Source: Nitratireductor pacificus pht-3B (GTDB lineage: Bacteria; Pseudomonadota; Alphaproteobacteria; Rhizobiales; Rhizobiaceae). Taken from it: a stretch of 64,000 bases of DNA. Below the pieces are notes generated by a model, which worked only from the letters and a program-made list of their open reading frames with translations, searched no databases and was not told the DNA's origin. The stretch is from NCBI RefSeq assembly GCF_000300335.1, contig NZ_AMRM01000011.1, positions 1 through 64,000 of the forward strand. The letters run 5' to 3'. The position numbers and the translations under genes were made by a program. This document shows, piece by piece, positions 16,941 to 24,978 of the stretch (positions are counted from its first letter, which is position 1; each line of letters opens with the position of its first letter).

Positions 16941-17465
16941 ATGCTCAAGTTGCGATCAGGGTGTCGGGAAATGCTTCGTCGGGCGTCGCGCATGAACTGC
17001 CGGGGGGCTTTTCTGCTTGCTGCCGTTGGACTGGGGGGCGTGCTCGTTTCGCCAGGTCCGGCGCTCGCCGACTTTCGCGTCTGCAATTCGACGCAGAACC
17101 TGGTCGGTGTGGCCATCGGCTACCGGACAGCCAGCGGCTGGGTCAGCGAGGGCTGGTGGCATATTGAGAAATCGAGCTGCAAGACGCTGATCGAGGGATC
17201 GCTCGAATCACGCTTCTATTACATCTATGCGGAAGACGCCCAGAGCGGCGGGCGCTGGGAGGGCGAGACCCAGATGTGCATCGCGCTCACGGAATTCAAG
17301 ATAGCCGGCACCAACGACTGTTTCGCGCGCGGTTTCCAGCGCGCCGGCTTCCAGGAATACGACACGCGGGAGCAGGAAAACTGGATGGTTGATCTGACCG
17401 ATGGCCCGGCCGATGGCCGCACGATCACGGGTACCAATGCAGGCACCAATGGCGGCGCGCAATGA
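16941..17465 (+). CDS. Secreted DUF1036 protein
   Basis: This DUF1036 protein has 174 residues and a signal peptide (hydrophobic GAFLLAAVGLGGVLVSPG, cleavage after PALA). The mature part begins DFRVCNST and includes VAIGYRTASGWVSEGWWHIE and YYIYAEDAQSGGRWEG, the family core, with several cysteines that could form disulfides. The C-terminus is a Thr/Asn/Gly repeat (TGTNAGTNGGAQ). ATG 16941 is supported by AAAAGGA just upstream. Its stop overlaps the pyk ATG (ATGA), so the two are coupled; this DUF1036-pyk pairing is common in Hyphomicrobiales. The molecular role is unknown. Confidence 0.85.
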   Translation: MLKLRSGCREMLRRASRMNCRGAFLLAAVGLGGVLVSPGPALADFRVCNSTQNLVGVAIGYRTASGWVSEGWWHIEKSSCKTLIEGSLESRFYYIYAEDAQSGGRWEGETQMCIALTEFKIAGTNDCFARGFQRAGFQEYDTREQENWMVDLTDGPADGRTITGTNAGTNGGAQ

Positions 17466-18898
17466 GGCGTAACCGCAAGGTGAAGATCCTCGCCACGCTC
17501 GGTCCGGCCTCTTCGGACGAAGCGATGATCGAGCGCCTGCTGAGGGCGGGCGCGGATGTCTTCCGTATCAATATGAGCCATGCCAGCCACGATCTGATGC
17601 GCACGCTGGTCGAGCGCATCCGCTCGGTGGAAAAGAAGGTCGGGCATCCGATCGGTATCCTCGCCGACCTGCAGGGGCCAAAACTGCGCGTCGGCACGTT
17701 CGCCGACAAGAGCGCGGCGCTCGAGGTGGGGCAGAAGTTCGTGCTGGACGACAATCCGGCACCGGGCGACGCCAGCCGCGTGCACCTGCCGCACCCTGAA
17801 ATCCTGAAGTCGGTTGAGCCTGGCCACAGGCTCCTGATCGACGACGGGCGGCTGCAGCTCAAGGCGCTGAAGAACAACGGCAAGTCGATCACCTGCGAGG
17901 TGGTGGCAGGCAGCAAGATTTCCGACCGCAAGGGCGTCAGCCTGCCGGACACCGACCTGCCGATGGGCGCGCTGACGGAGAAGGACCGCAAGGACCTCGA
18001 CGCCGTGCTGGCGGCGAATGTCGACTGGATCGCGCTTTCCTTCATCCAGCGGCCCGAGGACCTTGCCGAGGTGCGCAAGGTGGCGCGCGGGCGGGCGCTG
18101 CTGCTCGCCAAGATCGAGAAGCCGCAGGCCGTGAAGCGGCTGGCTGAGATCATCGAGCTTTCCGACGCCCTGATGGTGGCGCGCGGCGATCTCGGCGTCG
18201 AGATGCCGCTCGAGGCGGTTCCCGGCATCCAGAAGCAGATCACCCGCGCCTGCCGGCGCGCCGGAAAGCCGGTCGTCGTGGCGACGCAGATGCTCGAATC
18301 GATGATCTCGGCGCCGGTTCCGACCCGTGCCGAAGTGTCGGACGTGGCGACTGCGGTGTTCGAGGGCGCCGACGCGATCATGCTGTCGGCGGAGTCCGCG
18401 GCGGGCGAATATCCCGCCGAGGCGGTGACGACGATGGACGCCATCGCCACGCAGGTGGAGCGCGACCCGACCTATGGCGGGATCATCAACGGCCAGCGCA
18501 GCGAGCCGGAGGCGACAGGCGCCGACGCCATCTCCATGGCGGCGCGGCAGATCGCCGAGACGCTCAACCTCTCGGCCATCATCACCTACACCTCGTCCGG
18601 AACGACCGGCCTGCGCGCCGCGCGCGAGCGCCCGCACGTGCCGATCATCGCGCTGTCGCCGGTGGTCGAGACCGCGCGCCGTCTGTCGCTGGTGTGGGGC
18701 ACGCATTGCGTGGTCACGGCGGATGCCAGCGATCTGGACGACATGGTCGACCGCGCCTGCCGGATCGCCTTCGAGGAGAAGTTCGCGAAGCCTGGCGACC
18801 GCGTGATCATCACCGCCGGCGTGCCGCTGCGCACGCCCGGCGCGACCAACATGCTGCGCATCGCCTATATCGGCTCGGACGGGCTGGGCGGAATCTAA
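17462..18898 (+). CDS. pyk: Pyruvate kinase
   Basis: Pyruvate kinase converts phosphoenolpyruvate and ADP to pyruvate and ATP in lower glycolysis. The 478-residue product has the N-terminal substrate segment KILATLGPAS and RINMSHASH, the active-site lysine region LLAKIEKPQAV near 215-225, MVARGDLGVEMP near 238-249, and ATQMLESMI near 276. The C-terminal allosteric domain follows. The ATG overlaps the DUF1036 stop by four bases. Its TAA stop merges directly into a family-C palindromic repeat. Confidence 0.95.
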   Translation: MRRNRKVKILATLGPASSDEAMIERLLRAGADVFRINMSHASHDLMRTLVERIRSVEKKVGHPIGILADLQGPKLRVGTFADKSAALEVGQKFVLDDNPAPGDASRVHLPHPEILKSVEPGHRLLIDDGRLQLKALKNNGKSITCEVVAGSKISDRKGVSLPDTDLPMGALTEKDRKDLDAVLAANVDWIALSFIQRPEDLAEVRKVARGRALLLAKIEKPQAVKRLAEIIELSDALMVARGDLGVEMPLEAVPGIQKQITRACRRAGKPVVVATQMLESMISAPVPTRAEVSDVATAVFEGADAIMLSAESAAGEYPAEAVTTMDAIATQVERDPTYGGIINGQRSEPEATGADAISMAARQIAETLNLSAIITYTSSGTTGLRAARERPHVPIIALSPVVETARRLSLVWGTHCVVTADASDLDDMVDRACRIAFEEKFAKPGDRVIITAGVPLRTPGATNMLRIAYIGSDGLGGI

Positions 18899-19000
18899 TG
18901 CATGTCGCTTTCAAATGAATTCATTTGAAAGACAACGAACATGCATCATTTCAAAGTGCTACAGCGTCCTTTGCGCGTCTTATAAGACGCGCGGCGCTGT
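18896..19000 (+). repeat. Intergenic palindromic repeat, family C (copy 1, full length)
   Basis: It begins at the pyk stop codon. Outer arms ATGCATGT and ACATGCAT enclose a perfect 24-base palindrome at 18908-18931 whose left half is CTTTCAAATGAA. The tail continues as CAAAGTGCTACAGCGTCC, TTTGCGCGTC and a GCGTC-TTATAA-GACGC hairpin. A second copy is at 20530-20599 and a tail-only copy at 24609-24637. Confidence 0.75.
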
Positions 19001-19014
19001 GGGTCTTTGTTTCT

Positions 19015-19061
19015 CGCGTTTATGCGGTCGTCAGGTGATTCCATCTGATCGCAAAACGCTA
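19015..19061 (+). repeat. Intergenic palindromic repeat, family B (copy 2)
   Basis: Starts CGCGTTTATGCGG and ends GCAAAACGCT, with core TCAGGTGATTCCATCTGA. It follows directly on the family-C repeat behind pyk, making a composite intergenic region. Confidence 0.7.
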
Positions 19062-19125
19062 TGACCGCCTCTTCTATGCGGGTATGCGGGATGCCGGGCG
19101 GACCGCCCAGGGCCTGAGCCTGCCT

Positions 19126-19716
19126 CTATATTCCCTGGCCCGCCAGTTCGTCGGAAAGCTCGGCGACGGCCTTCTGCGCGCTGCGCAGCATCGGGTAGAC
19201 GTCGAGAACGCGTTCATAGGCGCCCAGTGCCTGTTCACGCCGGCCCGTTGCCTGGAGGATCCGCGCCATGCCCGCCAGCGCGCCGAAATGGCGCGGCTCC
19301 AGCTCAAGCGTGCGCGAAATGTCGGCCATGGCGCGCGCATAGTCGTTCATGGTGAAGTGCAGGGTGGCGCGCCGGTTCCACGCTTCCGCGTAGTCGGGAT
19401 AGAGCAGGACGAGCTGGTCGAGGAAATCGAGGGCGACGGAGACCTTCTTCTCCTTGATCGCCTCGTTGGCCCATTGCATCAGCAGGGCGGCGGTGGCGCT
19501 GCCGGGAGTGTTCCAAGCCTCGCCGATGCGCGCGGCGATGCGCCGCGCGGCCTGCTCGTTGCGTTCGTGCTTGAGGTCCTGGAAAAGCGCATCGAGCCTG
19601 GAGGGCGTTTCCTGCGCCGTCTGTGCGGGCGGAGGCACCTGCAACGGCTCGTCGGCCCGGTTGGCCGGGACGAAGGCAAGCAATGCCGTGCAGAAAGCTG
19701 CGATGAATCGGATCAT
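19126..19716 (-). CDS. Secreted tetratricopeptide-repeat protein
   Basis: This 196-residue exported protein has an N-terminal signal (FIAAFCTALLAFVPA, probable cleavage after NRA). At least two TPR units follow at about 95-170, with the typical W-x-x-L-G-x-A-Y-A-x-F-A-P spacing (AEAWNRRATLHFTMNDYARA and HFGALAGMARILQATGRREQ). TPR domains mediate protein-protein contacts, so it is likely a periplasmic scaffold, but the partner is unknown. It stands alone on the minus strand between the repeat region behind pyk and rpmJ. Confidence 0.8.
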   Translation of the reverse strand: MIRFIAAFCTALLAFVPANRADEPLQVPPPAQTAQETPSRLDALFQDLKHERNEQAARRIAARIGEAWNTPGSATAALLMQWANEAIKEKKVSVALDFLDQLVLLYPDYAEAWNRRATLHFTMNDYARAMADISRTLELEPRHFGALAGMARILQATGRREQALGAYERVLDVYPMLRSAQKAVAELSDELAGQGI

Positions 19717-19798
19717 GGCGCGATCATACGCGCGCGCCGGGATCAGGAAAACTGAATTTCGCGTGAACCGCGCCCCGTCAGGCGGGGCAGGCGGTCGG

Positions 19799-19924
19799 TC
19801 AGCCCTGCCGTGCCTTGAAGCGCGGGTTGGACTTGTTGATGATGTAGATGCGGCCCTTGCGGCGGACCATGCGGTTTTCCCGGTGGCGGCTCTTCAGCGC
19901 CTTGAGCGAATTCTTGATCTTCAT
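19799..19924 (-). CDS. rpmJ: 50S ribosomal protein L36
   Basis: This 41-residue L36 begins [20 protein letters not shown] and is Lys/Arg-rich, as expected for a component of the large ribosomal subunit. It lacks the four zinc-binding cysteines of classical L36, so it is the 'C-minus' (YkgO-like) form usual in alphaproteobacteria. ATG 19924 is chosen by homology; the frame extends upstream to 20005 without conserved sequence. It is monocistronic and well separated from its neighbours. Confidence 0.93.
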   Translation of the reverse strand: MKIKNSLKALKSRHRENRMVRRKGRIYIINKSNPRFKARQG

Positions 19925-20118
19925 CGGTCTTGTCCGTGGTTGGGCCATGTGGCCCGGAAATGACAAGGCGCGCCATCCCCGCGCGCCACAAGTTGCCCGG
20001 CTCATAGACGAGGATGCTCGTCCGTGTCAACCTTTTGCACCTGTTTGCGCCATGCGCCGTTGCGACAGACCGTCGAATCGGGGTGAACTGACAATTCACG
20101 AGAACCCGGAGCAAGAAC

Positions 20119-20532
20119 ATGTCCGTTACAAGGTCGTTGCGTTTGACCGCCTGTTGCCTCGCAGGATGGGTCATGACCGCAGCCGGTCCATCCCTCGCCC
20201 AGGAAGCGGACTGCCGCGACCCGCAGACGCAGACGGATATGAGCCTCTGCGCGGCGCAGGCCTACAAGAAGGCCGACGAGGCCTTGAACGCGAGCTACCG
20301 GAAACTGACGCAGCGCTATGGCGGCGATGACGACGCCAAGGCCGGGCTTCTGGCGGCGCAACGGGCGTGGATCGTCTTCCGCGACGCCGAATGCGATCTG
20401 ACGGCGCTGGGCGTGAAGGGCGGCTCCGCCTATCCGATGGTGCGGGCCATGTGCCTGGAAGCGCTGACGACGGAGCGGACCGGTCAGCTCGACGACCGCC
20501 TGAACTGCGAGGAGGGCGACCTCAGCTGCTAA
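20119..20532 (+). CDS. Secreted LprI-like (DUF1311) protein
   Basis: This 137-residue exported protein has a signal peptide (LTACCLAGWVMTAAGPSLAQ) and then a lysozyme-inhibitor LprI-type N-terminal domain (DUF1311). Four cysteines (near CRDPQTQTDMSLCAAQAYKK, the CDL motif and the MCLEAL motif) and the pattern ALNASYRKL...AQRAWIVFRDAEC are typical. Mycobacterial LprI inhibits lysozyme; most proteobacterial relatives are uncharacterised. Its TAA stop is the first triplet of a family-C repeat. Confidence 0.8.
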   Translation: MSVTRSLRLTACCLAGWVMTAAGPSLAQEADCRDPQTQTDMSLCAAQAYKKADEALNASYRKLTQRYGGDDDAKAGLLAAQRAWIVFRDAECDLTALGVKGGSAYPMVRAMCLEALTTERTGQLDDRLNCEEGDLSC

Positions 20533-20599
20533 TGCATGTCGCTTTCAAATGCATTCATTTGAAAGACAACGAACATGCATCCTTTCAAAGGACGCTGTA
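20530..20599 (+). repeat. Intergenic palindromic repeat, family C (copy 2)
   Basis: Starts TAATGCATGTCGCTTTCAAA at the stop codon of the LprI-like gene, exactly as copy 1 starts at the pyk stop. The palindrome has one central mismatch. It ends with a shortened tail, CAAAGGACGCTGTAGG, just before the end of purK on the other strand. Confidence 0.75.
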
Positions 20600-20602
20600 G
20601 GA

Positions 20603-21682
20603 TCAGGACCTGCTGATGCGGGTGAAGTGGCCCATCTTGCGGCCTGGCCTGATCTCCGTCTTGCCATAGAGATGCAGCACCAGGTTCGGCTCGCGCAGTA
20701 GCTGCGGCGCCCGTAGGACCTCATCGCCGATCAGGTTCTCCATGACGCAGTCCGAGTGCCTGCGGGGATTGCCGAGTGGCAGCCCTGCGACAGCCCGGAT
20801 ATGCTGCTCGAACTGGGAGATGGCGCAGGCCGCCTCCGTCCAGTGGCCGGAATTGTGCACGCGCGGCGCGATCTCGTTGACCAGGACCTCGCCGCTTTTC
20901 AGAACGAAGAACTCGACGCCGATGACGCCCACATAGTCGAGCGCGGCGAGAATGTCGGTCGCCGCCCGCCGGACGGCTTCCGTCGTCTGCGGGCCGATCG
21001 CCGCGGGTACGGTCGAACTGTGCAGGATCCCGTTCCTGTGCCGGTTCTCGACCGGGTCGTAGACCGCCATTGCGCCATCGGCGGCGCGCGCGGCGATGAC
21101 CGAGACCTCCCGCTCGAACGGCACCAACCCCTCGAGGATCAGCGGCACGGCGCCCATCTCCCGGTATGCGCCCTCCGGGCTCGACGGCTTGTCGGCGCGG
21201 AAAACGCGCTGGCCCTTGCCGTCATACCCCATGCGGCGCGTCTTCAGGACGCCGCTGCCGGCGAAACGCTTGAGGCCGGCCTTCAGCTCATCGTCGCTGT
21301 CCACAGAAACGAAGGGGGCTGTGGATATCCCGGCCGCGTTCAGGAAGATCTTCTCCGCCAGGCGGTCCTGCGCGGTCTCCAGCGCGTCCGGCGGCGGAAA
21401 GACGGGGCGCTCCTCGGCGAGCGTGCGCGCCGTGGCGACGGGAACGTTCTCGAACTCGTAGGTGATCACGGCGCACAGCGACAGGAGCCGGCGCCGCGCA
21501 ACCGCATCGTCATAGGGGGCCTTGATGAAGATGTCGGCAAGCTGGGCGGCTGGACTGTCCTCGACAGGATCGAGAACGGCGGTGCGGTAGCCGAGCCTGG
21601 CGGCGGCCATCGCCAGCATGCGCCCGAGCTGGCCGCCGCCGAGAATCCCGATCGTCGCGCCGGGGGCGAGTGTATGCTGCAT
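20603..21682 (-). CDS. purK: N5-carboxyaminoimidazole ribonucleotide synthase
   Basis: PurK makes N5-CAIR from AIR, bicarbonate and ATP in purine synthesis. The 359-residue ATP-grasp protein starts GATIGILGGGQLGRMLAMAA and shows VLKTRRMGYDGKGQRVF (ATP-binding), VIGVEFFVLKSGEVLVNEIA (metal-binding) and PRVHNSGHWTEAAC. ATG 21682 lies two bases after the purE stop, so translation is coupled. The product goes to PurE. It ends close to a family-C repeat. Confidence 0.94.
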   Translation of the reverse strand: MQHTLAPGATIGILGGGQLGRMLAMAAARLGYRTAVLDPVEDSPAAQLADIFIKAPYDDAVARRRLLSLCAVITYEFENVPVATARTLAEERPVFPPPDALETAQDRLAEKIFLNAAGISTAPFVSVDSDDELKAGLKRFAGSGVLKTRRMGYDGKGQRVFRADKPSSPEGAYREMGAVPLILEGLVPFEREVSVIAARAADGAMAVYDPVENRHRNGILHSSTVPAAIGPQTTEAVRRAATDILAALDYVGVIGVEFFVLKSGEVLVNEIAPRVHNSGHWTEAACAISQFEQHIRAVAGLPLGNPRRHSDCVMENLIGDEVLRAPQLLREPNLVLHLYGKTEIRPGRKMGHFTRISRS

Positions 21683-21684
21683 GA

Positions 21685-22176
21685 TCAGTCCACCGGATGC
21701 TCGGCCACTTGCGCGGTCTGCGCGGCCCGCCACATGTCCAGGCGCTCCGACAGCGCCTCGTCATGGAGAGCCAGGACGGCTGCCGAAAGGAGCGCGGCGT
21801 TGACGGCCCCGGCCCGGCCGATGGCCAGCGTCCCGACCGGGATGCCGGCGGGCATCTGGACGATGGAGAGCAGCGAGTCCTGGCCGGACAGGGCCTTCGA
21901 TTCCACGGGAACGCCGAACACCGGAAGCGGCGTCAGGGCGGCGGTCATGCCGGGCAAGTGGGCAGCGCCGCCGGCACCGGCGATGATGGTCTTGTAGCCC
22001 TCGTCGCGTGCGCTGCGGGCGAATTCATAGAGGCGCTCGGGCGTGCGGTGGGCGGAGACGATCAGCGCTTCGTAGTCGATGCCCAGCGCATCGAGCGTGT
22101 CGGCGGCATGGCGCATTGTCGCCCAGTCCGACTGGCTTCCCATGATGATCGCTACCGGTGCGGATCGTTCAACCAT
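21685..22176 (-). CDS. purE: N5-carboxyaminoimidazole ribonucleotide mutase
   Basis: PurE converts N5-CAIR to CAIR, the step after PurK. The 163-residue protein has class I features: [13 protein letters not shown] at the N-terminus, [13 protein letters not shown] with the active-site histidine, and [15 protein letters not shown] 22176 is preferred, with GGGGAA upstream; a TTG four codons earlier is possible. It is first in a purE-purK operon. Confidence 0.94.
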   Translation of the reverse strand: MVERSAPVAIIMGSQSDWATMRHAADTLDALGIDYEALIVSAHRTPERLYEFARSARDEGYKTIIAGAGGAAHLPGMTAALTPLPVFGVPVESKALSGQDSLLSIVQMPAGIPVGTLAIGRAGAVNAALLSAAVLALHDEALSERLDMWRAAQTAQVAEHPVD

Positions 22177-22398
22177 GCCGTTCCCCAATCCCTGGCGCCG
22201 TCGACGGCCGGTCGACGCTCGGCGGCGCCGATTCCCGTCGGCGTCTCTTGTTCTGTCGCAGAAAAATGCGGATGTCAGACCTTACCGAAGGCAGCGTGTA
22301 GTCAAAAGCGCCCGCGGCCGCAAGGCTGGATGGCCACGTGGCATTTCGGACGCACCAGGGACGATCCAAATTATTGATGGCGCATCGGACAGCCGGCA

Positions 22399-22623
22399 TC
22401 AGGCGATGATATCGGGGATGATGCGGTCTTCCAGTTCCTGGAGGCGGTCTTTCAGGGCGAGCTTCTTCTTCTTCATGCGCTGGATGCGCAGGGGATCGCA
22501 GGCGGTGGCGATCATCGCCTCAATTGCGGCATCGAAATCCGCGTGATCCTGTTTGAGGCGAGCGAATTCAAGACGAATTTCGGCCTGTTCCTGTTCCGAT
22601 ATCACCACGGCCAGCTGATCCAT
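22399..22623 (-). CDS. DUF465 (YdcH-like) small protein
   Basis: This 74-residue helical protein is of the DUF465/YdcH family, with the hallmark C-terminal half MKKKKLALKDRLQELED. ATG 22623 starts the family-like MDQLAVVISEQEQ; a further upstream start would add seven residues. The function of DUF465 proteins is not established. It is divergent from a second DUF465 gene at 22838, with about 214 bases between them. Confidence 0.82.
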   Translation of the reverse strand: MDQLAVVISEQEQAEIRLEFARLKQDHADFDAAIEAMIATACDPLRIQRMKKKKLALKDRLQELEDRIIPDIIA

Positions 22624-22837
22624 GACTCTGCATTTCCGGCGCAAATCGCCGTGTCGGGCGCGCTGTCGGAGACGTCGGACAGCACCTTCATGAATAGCAT
22701 ATTCACATCGTCCGGGAAATCCTACCAGCTTCTATTCGACAAGCCACAATTGCGGTGGCAGACTGCCTGATGCCGCCGGGAAAACCGGGCGGGTTCGATC
22801 CCGGCGCGTATTCGAGGAAGCTAAGGAGATCCAAATC

Positions 22838-23017
22838 ATGTCTCTTGAATCCCATCTTGCGGAGTTGAAGCGTAAACACGGCGAACTGGAGCGCGAACTG
22901 GACGATGCCAGGCTCCACCCATCGGTCGACGAGGCCGACATCGCTTTGCTCAAGCGGCGCAAGCTGGCTATCAAGGATGAAATGGAGAAACTGCGGGCGG
23001 GCTGGACCCGTCACTGA
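22838..23017 (+). CDS. DUF465 (YdcH-like) small protein, second copy
   Basis: This 59-residue protein begins MSLESHLAELKRKHGELERE and contains the DUF465 signature LLKRRKLAIKDEMEKL. A strong ribosome site, AAGGAG, sits eight bases before the ATG. It is entirely helical, probably a coiled-coil hairpin. It faces away from the DUF465 gene at 22399-22623 and is a shorter paralogue of it. Confidence 0.88.
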   Translation: MSLESHLAELKRKHGELERELDDARLHPSVDEADIALLKRRKLAIKDEMEKLRAGWTRH

Positions 23018-23153
23018 AGCGGGCATTCCGCTCTTCCATTAATCTGCTGCATTCGCGCCAGTTCGGTAATTTGAGCCGGGCTGAGAAGCGGGTTCGGGCC
23101 AGAACGTCAGCGGTTCCTCCGGAGCCGCTGATGTTTTTCCGGCTCCGAAACAA

Positions 23154-24407
23154 TCATTCCTCCGTCTCGCCATCCGTGTCGCTGCGCGGATCGAGCACCG
23201 CGGCCTGCGGGGTCGCGGCGCGCTCCGAGGGCAGCGTCTTGAACGCCTCGCGGTCCTCGACCGGCACGGGGGCGCGACGGGTGATGCGCAACAGCGTATA
23301 GGCGCCGAGCGCGAAATGCGCGAGCGCCGTGGTCAGGAACAGGCTTTCCGCGTCCATCCGCTCCATCAAGACGCCGCCGGCGAGCGGCCCGAGCATGGTT
23401 CCGAAACCGTAGAGGAACAGGAGACCGCTCGAGACCTTGACGAAGTCCTCGGGCGCGGCGTGGTCGTTGGCATGGGCGACGATGATCGAATACAGCGTAT
23501 AGGCAAAGGCGCCGTAGACCGCCGTCATGACGATGACGACCGTGCCGCTGCGCGGGGCCGTCAGGAGAATGAGCAGGCCGATCAGCCCGGAGCCGAAGGC
23601 GGCGGCCGCGATAACGAAACGGCGGTCGATGCGGTCGGAGAGGCGTCCGGCGGGGAGCTGAAGGGCCGCGCCCGCCAGGACGGCCAGGCTCATCATCGTG
23701 GCGATCTGAAGGGTCGAGATGCCGATCTCGCCGCCATAGACCGCGCCGAGCGTGCCCCAGGCGCCGTTCGCCACGCCGATCAGGACGCAACCGACGAAGG
23801 CCACCGGCGAATTGGCGTAGAGGCCCTTGAGGTCGAGCGAGACCTCGGCCAGGGGCTGCGGGGTGACCGCCTTGGAGACGGCCGTCGGAATGAGGGCCAG
23901 GCAGAACAAGATGCCCGTGGTCATGAACAGAATGGTGTTCGACACGTCGCCGAAAGCCACGGCCATCTGGCCGGCGGTCAGGGCCGCGTAGGTGACCATC
24001 ATGTAGATGCCGAAGACCGTGCCCCGGTTCTCGTTGGTCGATCTCTCGTTGAGCCAGCTCTCGATGACCATGAAGGCGCCGGCCATGATGAAGCCGGTGA
24101 AGACGCGCAGCACGATCCAGCCGACGGATTCGATCCACATGCCGCTCAGCAGTGCGATGATGGCGCCGAGCGCGGCGAAGGCGCCGAAGGCCCGCACATG
24201 GCCGGCGCGGCGGACAATGCGCGGACCGAGGAAGCAGCCGGCGACGAAGCCGATGGCCCATGCGGTGCCGAGCGCGCCCAGAGCCGCGGTCGAGAAGCCC
24301 TCCGCCTGGCCGCGCAGCGGCAGGAGCAGCCCGTGCAGGCCGGAGGCGGTCAGCAGAAACGCGGTTCCGCAGAGAAGGGCGACGATGGAGCCGAGGCGTG
24401 ACAGCAT
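23154..24407 (-). CDS. MFS transporter (YcaD-like)
   Basis: This 417-residue major facilitator has about 12 membrane helices. The early helices include SIVALLCGTAFLLTASGLHG, then the inter-helix GPRIVRRAGHVR (motif A-like) and FMVIESWLNERSTNENRGTV, which is typical of the YcaD/UMF subgroup. A second motif-A copy is GRLSDRIDRRFV. The C-terminal tail of about 40 residues is acidic and soluble. The substrate is unknown. It stands alone, with 230 bases of non-coding DNA upstream that includes the end of a family-C repeat. Confidence 0.87.
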   Translation of the reverse strand: MLSRLGSIVALLCGTAFLLTASGLHGLLLPLRGQAEGFSTAALGALGTAWAIGFVAGCFLGPRIVRRAGHVRAFGAFAALGAIIALLSGMWIESVGWIVLRVFTGFIMAGAFMVIESWLNERSTNENRGTVFGIYMMVTYAALTAGQMAVAFGDVSNTILFMTTGILFCLALIPTAVSKAVTPQPLAEVSLDLKGLYANSPVAFVGCVLIGVANGAWGTLGAVYGGEIGISTLQIATMMSLAVLAGAALQLPAGRLSDRIDRRFVIAAAAFGSGLIGLLILLTAPRSGTVVIVMTAVYGAFAYTLYSIIVAHANDHAAPEDFVKVSSGLLFLYGFGTMLGPLAGGVLMERMDAESLFLTTALAHFALGAYTLLRITRRAPVPVEDREAFKTLPSERAATPQAAVLDPRSDTDGETEE

Positions 24408-24608
24408 GGGCAGGTTCCGCGTGGTGGTCGCTTTTCAGCCTGTGGCCGGCGGGCGATTGTTGTGGATTGCCTTCACCTACGTACGGGGCTCAAGCGTGAT
24501 TCGTCCGGCAGAAGCCGAGTCGTCGTCTGACCGATGAAACGCACTATGCGCAAACAAGCAACGCGATGGTGGCAGAAATCCGCCGTCAAACGTCCGATTT
24601 GCGCATGG

Positions 24609-24637
24609 GACGCGCAAAGGACGCTGTAACACTTTGA
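24609..24637 (-). repeat. Family C repeat, tail-only copy
   Basis: On the minus strand it reads TCAAAGTGTTACAGCGTCC and TTTGCGCGTC, nearly identical to the tail of copy 1. It begins directly at the TGA stop of the DUF1192 gene (24638-24640). Confidence 0.65.
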
Positions 24638-24832
24638 TCAGTCCCGGCGGAACAGGGCTTCTGCGGCGTTCTTGGTGGCGCCCTTGCTGGCGATCTCCTG
24701 CTCCAGCCGGGCGATTTCTTCCTTCATCCGGCCGATACGGCTGTGCAGCTCGTCCACGGAGAGCAGGGACAGGTCCTGGCCGATCCGGTGGCCGCTCCCG
24801 GGCTTCGCTTCCTCTTCGTCGAAGATGCTCAT
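24638..24832 (-). CDS. DUF1192 small protein
   Basis: This 64-residue DUF1192 protein starts MSIFDEEEAKPGSGHRIGQD and continues with the family core LSVDELHSRIGRMKEEIARL. The second half is a predicted helix or coiled coil. ATG 24832 has GGGAGA upstream. Function unknown; the family is conserved in alphaproteobacteria. It is divergent from the quinone oxidoreductase gene. Confidence 0.85.
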   Translation of the reverse strand: MSIFDEEEAKPGSGHRIGQDLSLLSVDELHSRIGRMKEEIARLEQEIASKGATKNAAEALFRRD

Positions 24833-24978
24833 GGCGTTTCTCCCGTTGCCTCCCGCCTGCAAGACGATACATAACCATTGGCCAGATCGGCGCGGATCCG
24901 CTTCTTGCGGTTCCGTTCCCGCCAATTCCCCGTCCGGCGATGGTGCCGTGGGGCGGACCTCAAATCAACAGGGGCGTC

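Noticed and set aside
22780-22815. GGGTTCGATCCC resembling a tRNA T-loop
   Set aside because: Only four pairs form and there is no matching acceptor stem or CCA-type end; it lies in the leader of the second DUF465 gene.
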